Shown in pieces: positions 11,513-18,707 of a stretch of 58,469 nucleotides of DNA (the first letter of the stretch is position 1; each line of letters opens with the position of its first letter). The DNA comes from Eubacterium sp. (GTDB lineage: Bacteria; Bacillota; Clostridia; Oscillospirales; Acutalibacteraceae), in the NCBI GenBank assembly GCA_017450645.1, contig JAFSTE010000001.1, positions 1-58,469 of the forward strand. The letters run 5' to 3'. The notes beneath the pieces are model-generated. The model was given only the letters and a program-made list of their open reading frames with translations. It was not told the DNA's origin and did not search any database. The position numbers and the translations under genes were made by a program.

Positions 11513-11541
11513 TTGACATTAATAGAATGATTTGTTATAAT
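11513..11541 (+). promoter_or_regulatory. Consensus promoter of tRNA-Leu
   Basis: TTGACA (11513-11518), 17-base spacer, TATAAT (11536-11541): an exact consensus sigma-70/SigA promoter ending 12 bases before the tRNA 5' end. Confidence 0.95.
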
Positions 11542-11553
11542 TCTATTCGTTGA

Positions 11554-11638
11554 GCGAGAGTGGCGGAATCGGCAGACGCGCACGTTTGAGGGGCGTGTGG
11601 GGCGACTCGTACGGGTTCAAGTCCCGTCTCTCGCACCA
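11554..11638 (+). tRNA. tRNA-Leu (anticodon GAG)
   Basis: A class II tRNA with a long variable arm. The acceptor GCGAGAG (11554-11560) pairs with CTCTCGC; the anticodon stem CACGT/GCGTG encloses TTGAGGG with anticodon GAG, reading CUC/CUU leucine codons. The T-arm is CGGGTTCAAGTCCCG and CCA is encoded (11636-11638). Its 3' end from 11616 is the attachment site of the element that follows. Confidence 0.96.
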
Positions 11639-11639
11639 A
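11616..11639 (+). repeat. attL: tRNA-Leu 3' end
   Basis: These 24 bases (T-arm through CCAA) recur identically at 20051-20074. Integrases commonly insert into tRNA 3' ends and rebuild the tRNA, which remains whole here. The integrase gene is at the other end, beside attR. Confidence 0.93.
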
Positions 11640-11641
11640 GG

Positions 11642-11676
11642 AAACCAGTATCCATTTGGATGCTGGTTTTTCTTTT
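11642..11676 (+). terminator. Element-borne terminator behind tRNA-Leu
   Basis: Stem AACCAGTATCC (11643-11653), loop ATTT, stem GGATGCTGGTT with one G-U pair, then a T-rich tract. The element supplies a new terminator for the tRNA; the presumed original one is displaced to 20073-20110 behind attR. Confidence 0.85.
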
Positions 11677-11777
11677 GCCTATGAACAGCAAGGCTAATTG
11701 CAAAGCGGTTTTTCGTATCTTGTTGCTCTGTTCATCATCCTCAATAATAGCCGTTTTGAAAAAACACTATGAAGTTC

Positions 11778-11820
11778 AAGAGTCCTGAAAAGAAACATTC
11801 TCGACACCTGAACGACACTT
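11778..11820 (+). promoter_or_regulatory. Candidate integrase arm-type sites, left end
   Basis: CAAGAGTCCTGAA (about 11778-11790) and TCTCGACACCTGAACGACAC (about 11799-11818) both recur near the right end (about 20001-20014 and 19923-19942) with small differences. Paired motifs near both ends, outside genes, fit integrase arm or excisionase sites; this is inference. Confidence 0.45.
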
Positions 11821-11841
11821 CAGCAATTCAATTTTTCTCAC

Positions 11842-11882
11842 AGCCCTAACCTGTCAATTTCAGGTTGGGGCTTTTTCTTTTT
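11842..11882 (+). terminator. Hairpin with T tract in element left end
   Basis: Stem AGCCCTAACCTG (11842-11853), loop TCAATTT, stem CAGGTTGGGGCT (11861-11872), then TTTTCTTTTT. No gene ends here; it may insulate the element from tRNA transcription. A related hairpin lies at 13765-13791. Confidence 0.75.
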
Positions 11883-11976
11883 GCTAAAAAATGGAAATTC
11901 ACAAGGAAATGTTCCTAACAACTGTCGCTCTATACTATTCTCACGAAATAAGCCATAATAAGAAATGAGGTGAATA

Positions 11977-12270
11977 ATGAGGGAGGTATATGTCGGAATG
12001 GATAAAAGTAAAATAAAATGTGACTGCCTCAGAGGAGTGTATAACGATATCGCTAACCTTCTCGGTATTGACGCAGCTCTTGCTCTACATACTGCGTTCA
12101 GAGGTCAACAGATTTCATTCCCTGTTCAGCTCTTCACAGATGAGTTCATTCATTCTCAAATTGTCAGCGAGTATAATGGCTCAAATGTCAAACAGCTTGC
12201 GACCAAATTCGGATACAGTGAAAAATGGATTAGAAAAATACTTAAAGACGATATAGATAATTCAAATTAG
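11977..12270 (+). CDS. Mor-like transcription activator domain protein
   Basis: A 97-residue protein. The central part (LLGIDAALALHTAFRGQQISFP, around 30-51, then IVSEYNG and LATKFGYSEKWIRKILK at the end) fits the Mor/C-type activator family of phage Mu: a dimerisation helix pair followed by a C-terminal helix-turn-helix. It is first in the element's rightward gene row, so it may activate element genes. An alternative ATG at 11998 with GGGAGG upstream is also plausible. The assignment is from remembered family pattern. Confidence 0.65.
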   Translation: MREVYVGMDKSKIKCDCLRGVYNDIANLLGIDAALALHTAFRGQQISFPVQLFTDEFIHSQIVSEYNGSNVKQLATKFGYSEKWIRKILKDDIDNSN

Positions 12271-12288
12271 CCGATGTGAGGTAAAACA

Positions 12289-13314
12289 ATGAGCGACAAA
12301 ATCAGCAGAAGGATATCAAAAGAAATTGAGAAAAAACGGATTAGTCATAATAATTCTCTCTTGACTAGACTTGTTGTATGGTCTTTACCGTTATCAAATA
12401 AGGATATTATCTCAATATGTGAAAACCTAAAAGTTATAAAGAAAGAATATATGCTTGACAAAGAAAATGTAAACGAGGCATTTGTGATAAGACTGTTGTT
12501 TGTGTTGTCATTGAACGAAGAGAGCAATCAAACATCAATAGATGAGTATAGAGGTGCAACCGAAGAACTGGCTGAAATTGACGAAAACGAGTTAATTGTT
12601 TTTTTGCAACAGCCATTAAAAAGAATGATGAATGCTGATAATAAATCAGTAAAAATGAATAACATAAAGAAAGTGATTACATCAAAAAACGGAAAGATAG
12701 CATTAACGTCTTTGATGCTCATATCACCAATTACATCTGTGGCTACTTCTTCTCTTGTTAAAGCGGTTAACGACAACATTAAAGAATATGAACTCATAAC
12801 TGCAATGTCAACCTCGTCAAATAAATTCAGCAAAGAGCAAGAAAAGCAGATAGCCAAGAGTATAGAAGAAATTAAAGATTACTATGCAAACGATATTAAC
12901 GATGTAAATGTAGATTTGTTGAATATCTGTATTGATATCATTGTACAAAAGCTTGCAAAAGAAACAGAAAGCATAATTGATAAAATTCATACTCTTGATG
13001 ATGAACAAGGATTCAAGCTGTCTGATGAGTTTTCTGAAACAATTCAGCAAAATATCTTAATGTGTAGCGACTATGCTATTGCACTTGGTAAAAGAATGAA
13101 CGCATTGGAAGATATACTTGAAATCAAACGCAAAGTTGAAAAGAAGCATAAATCAATTAAGTCCGACAACACAAGAGAATCGGTAAAGAACAGTATCGTA
13201 AAGGAAGCAAACAGAGTTCAAGAAATAATAGAAGCGACTGAGCCAATAGCAGAAACTGTTATTGAGAAAGGAATAGAAGTTGCCGATACCGTAAACAGTT
13301 GTAAAAGCAATTAA
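12289..13314 (+). CDS. Unknown element protein, 341 aa, helical
   Basis: Not recognised. It is highly charged and mostly helical by composition, with one moderately hydrophobic stretch (about 143-165, ALTSLMLISPITSVATSSLV) and a Lys/Glu-rich C-terminal half suggesting coiled coil (about 265-330). It lies 18 bases after the Mor-like gene with GATGTGAGG upstream of the ATG and is followed by two small genes in the same direction. Codon use is AT-rich like the rest of the element. Function cannot be assigned. Confidence 0.75.
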   Translation: MSDKISRRISKEIEKKRISHNNSLLTRLVVWSLPLSNKDIISICENLKVIKKEYMLDKENVNEAFVIRLLFVLSLNEESNQTSIDEYRGATEELAEIDENELIVFLQQPLKRMMNADNKSVKMNNIKKVITSKNGKIALTSLMLISPITSVATSSLVKAVNDNIKEYELITAMSTSSNKFSKEQEKQIAKSIEEIKDYYANDINDVNVDLLNICIDIIVQKLAKETESIIDKIHTLDDEQGFKLSDEFSETIQQNILMCSDYAIALGKRMNALEDILEIKRKVEKKHKSIKSDNTRESVKNSIVKEANRVQEIIEATEPIAETVIEKGIEVADTVNSCKSN

Positions 13315-13329
13315 TGAGGAGGTTTAGAA

Positions 13330-13503
13330 ATGTTTAAGGATTATAATTACACACCACAGGAGCATGAATGGAGATGTTTCTATTGCGGGGAGAGATTCAT
13401 TGTAAAAAGCGGCAATCCAAGCCCGCCTGTTCCTGCAGGTGCAAACAGAATGTGCAAAAGCAATCCGAACGGCGGAAGGCATATGCCAATTAAAGTTCGA
13501 TAA
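13330..13503 (+). CDS. Small protein, 57 aa, possible zinc-binding
   Basis: An ORF with a strong GAGGAGG site seven bases before the ATG, starting right after the 341-aa gene. It contains CFYCGERF (about 16-23) and a later Cys/His pair around CKSN...GGRH, so a small zinc ribbon is possible. Function unknown. Confidence 0.65.
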   Translation: MFKDYNYTPQEHEWRCFYCGERFIVKSGNPSPPVPAGANRMCKSNPNGGRHMPIKVR

Positions 13504-13520
13504 TAATAGGAGATTAAAAA

Positions 13521-13700
13521 ATGAGATATATACTTCCAAGGATTATGTTGTTTTTTGTTATTGCAGCAGTAGTATTTTTTATTGTATATGCGATTTCAGA
13601 ATTTACTTTTTTTAATGTTGTTGCAATAATATTCGTTGTTTTAGCAGCTCTTTCATTTTTAGGATGGGTATTCGTTAGGCTGTTTAAAATAGGCGAATAA
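13521..13700 (+). CDS. Small membrane protein, 59 aa
   Basis: Two hydrophobic helices (about 5-27 and 31-52) separated by a short SEFTFF turn, with a basic C-terminus. AGGAGA precedes the ATG by seven bases, and it lies 17 bases after the 57-aa gene. Small two-helix proteins are frequent in mobile elements; no specific family is recognised. Confidence 0.6.
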   Translation: MRYILPRIMLFFVIAAVVFFIVYAISEFTFFNVVAIIFVVLAALSFLGWVFVRLFKIGE

Positions 13701-13764
13701 GACTAAATAGTATCTTTCAAAAAGTAATTCGATACTATCTTGATGTGAGTTCAATGTGTAATTC

Positions 13765-13791
13765 GCCCTAACCTTTGATTCGGGTTAGGGC
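13765..13791 (+). repeat. GCCCTAACC hairpin
   Basis: Stem GCCCTAACC (13765-13773), nine-base loop, stem GGTTAGGGC (13783-13791). It resembles the hairpin at 11842-11872 in stem sequence but lacks a T tract. It lies between the two-helix gene and the next CDS. Confidence 0.55.
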
Positions 13792-13815
13792 TGATTAGTA
13801 TAAGGAGTGAATAAA

Positions 13816-14484
13816 ATGTCATTGTTAAACAAAGCGTTTGACAAAGTATATGATAATAAAAATGAAATCAGCCTTTATGATTCAGATGATGTTTGGGATG
13901 CTTACTATATGGCATATTTGATGAGTCAGTTTGATAAAAATGTACAAATGTCAATGTTTCTGATGTATCGAATTACGGATATGTGTGAAAGCTATATAGC
14001 GGATATACCAAACGATATTAAGAACGGAGTAACGAATGAAATTATTCAGAAAGAATATGCTGAACAGTATGCTTTTTGTGACGAATACGACGAGCTTGAT
14101 ATAGATAATTTTCAGAACGCCAATAAAGATTGGGATATAGAACACGACCGTCTATCGGGTTCGTTAATAGAATGGACAAGTAGCTTTGAAAATTTAATTA
14201 TCAAAATGGACGAAATTGTTCAATATATATCTGATTTAAAAACTGATAAACTACCTCAAGCAATAGAAAACGGTAAGACAGCTATTAGTTACAATGAAAT
14301 TGATACAAATTCGCAAAATATTATTAAATTCTTTTACAAAGCTGCACCCATACTATTCAGATTTTGTAAATTAAACATTCTCGATATATATAATAATACC
14401 AATCGCTATAATAGAATAATGGCAGATTATGAATCAATTTTAGATGAGTTGAATTCGTATCTAAAACCGTTTGAAAAAAAGTAG
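13816..14484 (+). CDS. Unknown element protein, 222 aa
   Basis: The ATG at 13816 has AAGGAG eight bases upstream and is preferred over the GTG at 13807. The protein is acidic, AT-rich in codon use and mainly helical, without a signal peptide or recognised motif; the middle (about 80-110) is rich in Asp/Glu. It is followed by a terminator hairpin at 14500. It is not recognised. Confidence 0.75.
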   Translation: MSLLNKAFDKVYDNKNEISLYDSDDVWDAYYMAYLMSQFDKNVQMSMFLMYRITDMCESYIADIPNDIKNGVTNEIIQKEYAEQYAFCDEYDELDIDNFQNANKDWDIEHDRLSGSLIEWTSSFENLIIKMDEIVQYISDLKTDKLPQAIENGKTAISYNEIDTNSQNIIKFFYKAAPILFRFCKLNILDIYNNTNRYNRIMADYESILDELNSYLKPFEKK

Positions 14485-14499
14485 ATTAAGCAAATTACA

Positions 14500-14536
14500 G
14501 GCTATCCCTTACTAATCGGGATAGCCTTTTTCTTTT
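14500..14536 (+). terminator. Rho-independent terminator inside element
   Basis: Stem GGCTATCCC (14500-14508), loop TTACTAATC, stem GGGATAGCC (14518-14526), then TTTTTCTTTT. It ends the transcript of the 222-aa gene. Confidence 0.9.
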
Positions 14537-14548
14537 GGAGGTGAAAGA

Positions 14549-14656
14549 ATGAAAGAAATTTGGTTTTTGATTGGTTTTGCGGTAACGCTTGTGTCTGTGT
14601 TGACAGCCGAGAGTGTTGCCGATAACAGTAAAAATAAAAGAAAGGAGGCTGACTAA
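14549..14656 (+). CDS. Very small membrane protein, 35 aa
   Basis: Starts MKEIWFLIGFAVTLVSVLTA, one hydrophobic helix followed by a charged tail ending KKRKEAD-like sequence. GGAGGTG lies upstream. Its stop overlaps the start of the next small ORF (TAATG). The ribosome-binding site and coupled start support translation, but its size leaves doubt. Confidence 0.5.
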   Translation: MKEIWFLIGFAVTLVSVLTAESVADNSKNKRKEAD

Positions 14657-14793
14657 TGCTTTTTGCGTTTGCGAGCGTATCAACTGAGGTCGCAATAGAA
14701 ATGTTGCTGTCGGGTGCAGTGTCAGCATTAACGCTGCTCTGCACAGGCAGTAAGGTCAGAAGGTCTAATGGTAGAAATAAGAAACGAAATTGA
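14656..14793 (+). CDS. Very small protein, 45 aa
   Basis: Starts at the ATG overlapping the previous stop, with AAAGGAGG about eight bases upstream. It has a hydrophobic N-terminal half and a very basic tail (SKVRRSNGRNKKRN). The next gene begins inside it in another frame. It may be real or serve as a coupling reading frame. Confidence 0.45.
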   Translation: MLFAFASVSTEVAIEMLLSGAVSALTLLCTGSKVRRSNGRNKKRN

Positions 14794-15175
14794 TTTGAAG
14801 AAGCTCCGTCATACAAACGGGCTGATTCAAGCATACATTACAAGGTATCTGCGGTATTTTCTTAAAGAATACGAATGTACCGACATATCGGAATTTGGTG
14901 CAATATTTCTTTTTGAAAGCAAAGAGGATGCCGAGAAGCACAAGGAAATGGGAATATCCCTTCCGCTTGATGAGGCGACATACGAGTTCACGGACAGGCT
15001 TTCAATAATAGGCAAAAATGAAAAAGTTGAGTTGCTGCATAGTTGTTTTGTTTTGACAAACGACTATGCAGTTTCTCTTTTTGCCGAGCCTGAAACGCTA
15101 ACGGCTGAAATAATAAATAATCTGCTTGAAGATAGCACAGAAAGAATAATAAACATAGAAAGTGAGGAAATATGA
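14768..15175 (+). CDS. Unknown element protein, 135 aa
   Basis: Not recognised. It is a soluble, acidic alpha/beta-looking protein beginning MVEIRNEIDLKKLRH. It begins within the upstream 45-aa frame and its TGA overlaps the ATG of the next gene (ATGATGA region), so translation is probably coupled with the DUF1643-like gene that follows. Confidence 0.7.
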   Translation: MVEIRNEIDLKKLRHTNGLIQAYITRYLRYFLKEYECTDISEFGAIFLFESKEDAEKHKEMGISLPLDEATYEFTDRLSIIGKNEKVELLHSCFVLTNDYAVSLFAEPETLTAEIINNLLEDSTERIINIESEEI

Positions 15176-15762
15176 TGAAAACAGAAACAACAACCGCAAT
15201 AACGGAAACAACAATAATTGCGTCAACGGACGGCAAAAATACCTTTGAGGTTGTAAAATCGCTTAATAATGTTGACGGCGATACGGGTGTAATGATTTTG
15301 ATGTACCCAACAAGAAATAAGGATAATATCTACTCTGACGACAGCACGCTCAACCACCTTGTCAATCATATGCAGGAAATGAAGCTGAATAAGGTCAGAA
15401 TTATTAACCTGTTCAGCGAGGTTGTCAACGGCAAGTTGAGTGCAAAGGGCTTGACTGTTGATACAGATAATTTGAACTACATTGAAAGCGTATTCGCTGA
15501 TAAAAGCTTTCAGAATTGTAAATTCATCATCGCTTGGGGAACTTCAATGTCAACATCTCACGCTTGCCAAGAGTCAAAAAGAGAAGTTTTGAAGCTGTTC
15601 AAGAAATACTGCCCGAAAAGCAAAGCATTTCAGATTGCAACCTCAAATGCGAGCATTGATGTTGATTTCCCTCATCCGCTTTTCTTGGGAATCAGAGGCA
15701 ATCGAGCAAAGTGGAAGCTTGAGGAAGTAAAAATCACTCCGTCAATGCTGAAAGAACAGTAA
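15172..15762 (+). CDS. DUF1643-like protein
   Basis: A 196-residue protein. The middle contains LMYPTRNKDNIYSDDSTLNH (about 43-62), then RIINLFSEV and IIAWGTS, the order seen in the DUF1643 family (a conserved Asn/Pro-rich block, NLF, then AWG). The biochemical role of that family is not established. Either ATG of the ATGATG pair may be used; GTGAGGA is upstream. It is the last rightward gene before the reverse-strand cargo gene. Confidence 0.6.
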   Translation: MMKTETTTAITETTIIASTDGKNTFEVVKSLNNVDGDTGVMILMYPTRNKDNIYSDDSTLNHLVNHMQEMKLNKVRIINLFSEVVNGKLSAKGLTVDTDNLNYIESVFADKSFQNCKFIIAWGTSMSTSHACQESKREVLKLFKKYCPKSKAFQIATSNASIDVDFPHPLFLGIRGNRAKWKLEEVKITPSMLKEQ

Positions 15763-15765
15763 TGA

Positions 15766-15921
15766 AGGGGGCGTTGGGGGCATCATTCAGGAAAAGCTTG
15801 TTCCAAACGGTTGAAAAAGGCGATGGATTGCCTAAAAAGATTCTTTCAAAAACAGTTTTCTTTTTCCACGCCCCCAATGCCACCATAATAAAGAGCTATG
15901 CACCGTAAAAGTGCATAGCTC
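15766..15921. other. Structured intergenic segment with long-range inverted repeat
   Basis: GGCGTTGGGGGCAT (15770-15783) pairs with ACGCCCCCAATGCC (15868-15881), with one G-U pair and one A-C mismatch, enclosing about 84 bases. Directly after comes a perfect 11-bp hairpin (GAGCTATGCAC 15893-15903 / GTGCATAGCTC 15911-15921) with T-rich flanks that can end transcription of both converging genes. The larger fold could be a small RNA or a DNA site; no known family is recognised. Confidence 0.5.
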
Positions 15922-16753
15922 ATTTAGCATTTTTATTTTTGATTTTTTTTGTAATTAAATCAAATTGTTCATTAATTATTCTTTCTAAATTAATACTTAA
16001 CGAATCAAGTTCGTCAAGTATAATATCAAATTCTAAATTATAAATTTTTTCTTTTTCAAAAAAATCAAATATGGGTATTTTTCTTTGCTCTTCTTTAGGA
16101 AGTAAAGCCTCCATTCGTGTTTTTATTAGTTCAAAACATTTTTCTGGAATTGATTCATTATAGTAAATTATTGATGAAAACTTTTGTAATGATTCCAAGC
16201 TGTATTTTACATCATTTTCAGTAAAGTCATATATTGTTTCTATAGGTTCATCACCCAATAAAAGTTTGTATGATTCATTATTACTCAAATTAATTGGTTT
16301 TAAAAATTGTTTTTCGTAGTTGTACCATTCGCCATTAATCTTAAATTTTTCATCTAACAAAAAATCTGATAATCCTTTGTAAAATTCATTCAAGTCTCTG
16401 AATGTAATATCAGATTTTGTGTTCTTTTTTGATTTTGAAAGAATCGAACTTTTTCCTTTACCAAATAAATAAATATAAATTATTGTCATTGTTTCTAATC
16501 TGGTAAATGAATAACTATGATAATGGTTAGGCTTTTCCATTTTCCCAATGAATCTTTGAGTACTCCAGTTGCTTAATAAAGTACTTATCGTTTCAGAAAC
16601 TCGTATCTTTATATATTCTTTATCTTTGATAATTTTTATTGATTCTTTATTATCTTTTTCATAATAATTTGCAATATTAATCAAAATATCAATAAGTTCA
16701 CTTTCGGAATATTTATGAAATATTTTGTCAATTACTGACTCCTCATTAGTCAT
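15920..16753 (-). CDS. Unknown AT-rich protein, 277 aa, reverse-strand cargo
   Basis: The only minus-strand gene in the element and clearly more AT-rich than its neighbours. It is a soluble, Lys/Glu/Asn/Ile-rich, mainly helical protein with no signal peptide. No catalytic motif can be identified with confidence. CACCTCC before the start on the minus strand gives a good GGAGGTG ribosome-binding site. Opposite orientation next to the replication gene is a common place for cargo such as phage-defence genes in satellites, but that role is only a hypothesis. Confidence 0.75.
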   Translation of the reverse strand: MTNEESVIDKIFHKYSESELIDILINIANYYEKDNKESIKIIKDKEYIKIRVSETISTLLSNWSTQRFIGKMEKPNHYHSYSFTRLETMTIIYIYLFGKGKSSILSKSKKNTKSDITFRDLNEFYKGLSDFLLDEKFKINGEWYNYEKQFLKPINLSNNESYKLLLGDEPIETIYDFTENDVKYSLESLQKFSSIIYYNESIPEKCFELIKTRMEALLPKEEQRKIPIFDFFEKEKIYNLEFDIILDELDSLSINLERIINEQFDLITKKIKNKNAK

Positions 16754-16793
16754 CCTTATTCACCTCCTATAATATTCTATCATACTGCGAACT

Positions 16794-16897
16794 GTTACAC
16801 AAATTATTTTTATATTTATGTAACTTACATTTGAAAATATATTGGTCTATAATTCACTTAAAATATATAACAAGGAGGTGCTAACTATGACAGTTAG
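16794..16897. promoter_or_regulatory. Divergent control region with promoter and inverted repeats
   Basis: The rightward promoter is TTACAT (16825-16830), 17-base spacer, TATAAT (16848-16853). GTTACA (16794-16799) and TGTAAC (16819-16824) form an inverted repeat just upstream, between the two divergent genes. A hairpin CTAACT-ATGAC-AGTTAG (16881-16897) has the start codon of the 123-aa gene in its loop. Together these suggest regulated expression; the regulator is unknown. Confidence 0.6.
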
Positions 16898-17258
16898 TAA
16901 CAATGGATGTCATGTATGTGCAGGCATCTATCACGGCATTATTAAAGATGTCAATGAAAGAATTAGAAGGACAGTAAACGGAGATGTTAACACATTCGAG
17001 TTTATTGTCGAAGTTGAAACCAACAATGGTTGGGTTACTTTTAAGTCAACCACATTTGAATCCGACTATGAGAACAGCAGATATCAAAAACTAATAAATG
17101 AAATCTGCAATCGTTACCAAGTTGAGCAATTCTACTTTGACGAGCATATCGGTACTGATTTAACGATTAAGATATCGTTAAATTACTGCAATGGCGTTGA
17201 TTATCCTAACATTGATTGGTATGAACCGTATTATAGTGAGGAGAGATACAATGGATAA
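16887..17258 (+). CDS. Unknown element protein, 123 aa
   Basis: The ATG at 16887 follows AAGGAGGTG by five bases and is preferred to the upstream start at 16842. The protein begins MTVSNNGCHVCAGIYHG and is beta-rich and acidic, ending in a Tyr-rich tail. No family is recognised. Its last eight bases overlap the start of the helicase gene, so the two are coupled and may act in element replication. Confidence 0.7.
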   Translation: MTVSNNGCHVCAGIYHGIIKDVNERIRRTVNGDVNTFEFIVEVETNNGWVTFKSTTFESDYENSRYQKLINEICNRYQVEQFYFDEHIGTDLTIKISLNYCNGVDYPNIDWYEPYYSEERYNG

Positions 17259-18675
17259 TGAGAAAATTACAATTAATGATATTATAACTGATTATATTGA
17301 CGATTTAAAGTTTCAAGACTTTGTTAAGTCCGTATCGGCTGCCGTTGAGGCTGTCGAAGAGTGCGAAAAGAACGAGGTATTTGCCAGAGAGGTTGAAAAG
17401 CTTATTGGCTTGATAAGAGACTCATCAAGTGGTTGTCTCTATATCTACAATCTCAAGGGGTTTTATCAGAAGGCAGATAAATGGATTCTGCCTTCGCTGA
17501 TGAAGTATATCATAAATAATTCGGACTTCTATTGGCGCTTAGGCGACGAAAGTGAAATCATCGCCGCTATTCAGCGTGATTGCACAAAGACGGTTGATTG
17601 CTTCAATGCGGTCAATGCCGTCAATTTCCGTAACGGTGTCTTTTTCCTTGATAACGGAGAATTTCAAGAGGGTGTTGCTTCTAAATATTATTTTAACTAT
17701 ATTTTAAGCTATGATTACAATCCCGAAGCGGATTGCCCCGTATTCAAAAAATTCATTCAGGAGACAGCTTGCGGTGACGATGAGCTAATATCCGTCATTC
17801 AAGAGATGATGGGCTATTGTAGCTCAAATGAAACTAAGGCAGAGAAAGCCTTCTTCTTATATGGTAACGGCAGCAACGGTAAAACCGTGCTGTCGCACCT
17901 AATGAGCAAGCTTATAGGCATTGAGCTTACCTGCTCAATCTCACTTAAAGCGCTTGATGAAAAATACGGAATATCCGATATGATTGGCAAACGCCTTAAC
18001 TCATGCGGCGAAAATGAGTGCCTACAGAGTAGCGAGCGTTTTAAAGCAATTGTATCAGGAGACAGAATGAACATACCCATCAAATACAAGGACGACTGGG
18101 TAGGCGCATTAATGATTAAGAATATCTTTCTTATGAATAGCTTGCCTGTAACATCTGATGTTACCTACGGCTTTTTCAGGAAAATTCTGATTTTACCGTT
18201 CCGTAACACGATTACGCCCGATAAAATGAATGTCAATCTTGAGCAAGAGCTTGAGACTGAATTGTCAGGCATTTTCATTTGGGCGTACGAAGGTTACAAA
18301 CGTCTTGTAGCTAACAATTACAATTTCACTCCCTGCAAGGTAATTGATGAGTGTATGCGAGAATATGCAGAGCGTGAAAATCACACAGCCGTATTCTTCA
18401 AGAATACATATACTTACTGCGAAGGAAATCGTATCAAGAAGAGCGACATTTACAGAGATTATCAGGAATGGGCTTCTAACAATGGCTACACTACGCTTAA
18501 CAAGGCTAAATTCTACGCTGCTCTTGCTATCAAAGCAGAGGAGGACAAAAGTATCAAGCTTAATTACTGCCGCGTAAGAGGCATTAATTATCTCAAAGAT
18601 TATAATCATATTACCACTACCGTAAAAATTGTTTCTGACGACAGCGACAAAATCGAACTGTCGGAAGTTTCATAA
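17251..18675 (+). CDS. P4/D5-type phage helicase (primase C-terminal family)
   Basis: The ATG at 17251 (MDNEKITIND, GAGGAG upstream) is preferred over the in-frame start at 17191, giving 474 residues. It has the D5_N-like region, then an SF3-type ATPase: Walker A LYGNGSNGKTVL (about 205-216), a conserved GKRLNSCGEN block and FLMNSLP with the sensor Asn, followed by a winged-helix-like C-terminus. It lacks the N-terminal TOPRIM or AEP primase domain of full-length P4 alpha proteins, so it is probably a helicase only. It should unwind the element's origin during replication. Confidence 0.87.
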   Translation: MDNEKITINDIITDYIDDLKFQDFVKSVSAAVEAVEECEKNEVFAREVEKLIGLIRDSSSGCLYIYNLKGFYQKADKWILPSLMKYIINNSDFYWRLGDESEIIAAIQRDCTKTVDCFNAVNAVNFRNGVFFLDNGEFQEGVASKYYFNYILSYDYNPEADCPVFKKFIQETACGDDELISVIQEMMGYCSSNETKAEKAFFLYGNGSNGKTVLSHLMSKLIGIELTCSISLKALDEKYGISDMIGKRLNSCGENECLQSSERFKAIVSGDRMNIPIKYKDDWVGALMIKNIFLMNSLPVTSDVTYGFFRKILILPFRNTITPDKMNVNLEQELETELSGIFIWAYEGYKRLVANNYNFTPCKVIDECMREYAERENHTAVFFKNTYTYCEGNRIKKSDIYRDYQEWASNNGYTTLNKAKFYAALAIKAEEDKSIKLNYCRVRGINYLKDYNHITTTVKIVSDDSDKIELSEVS

Positions 18676-18707
18676 TTATATTATAATCTTGAAGGAGGTA
18701 ATTTAAT

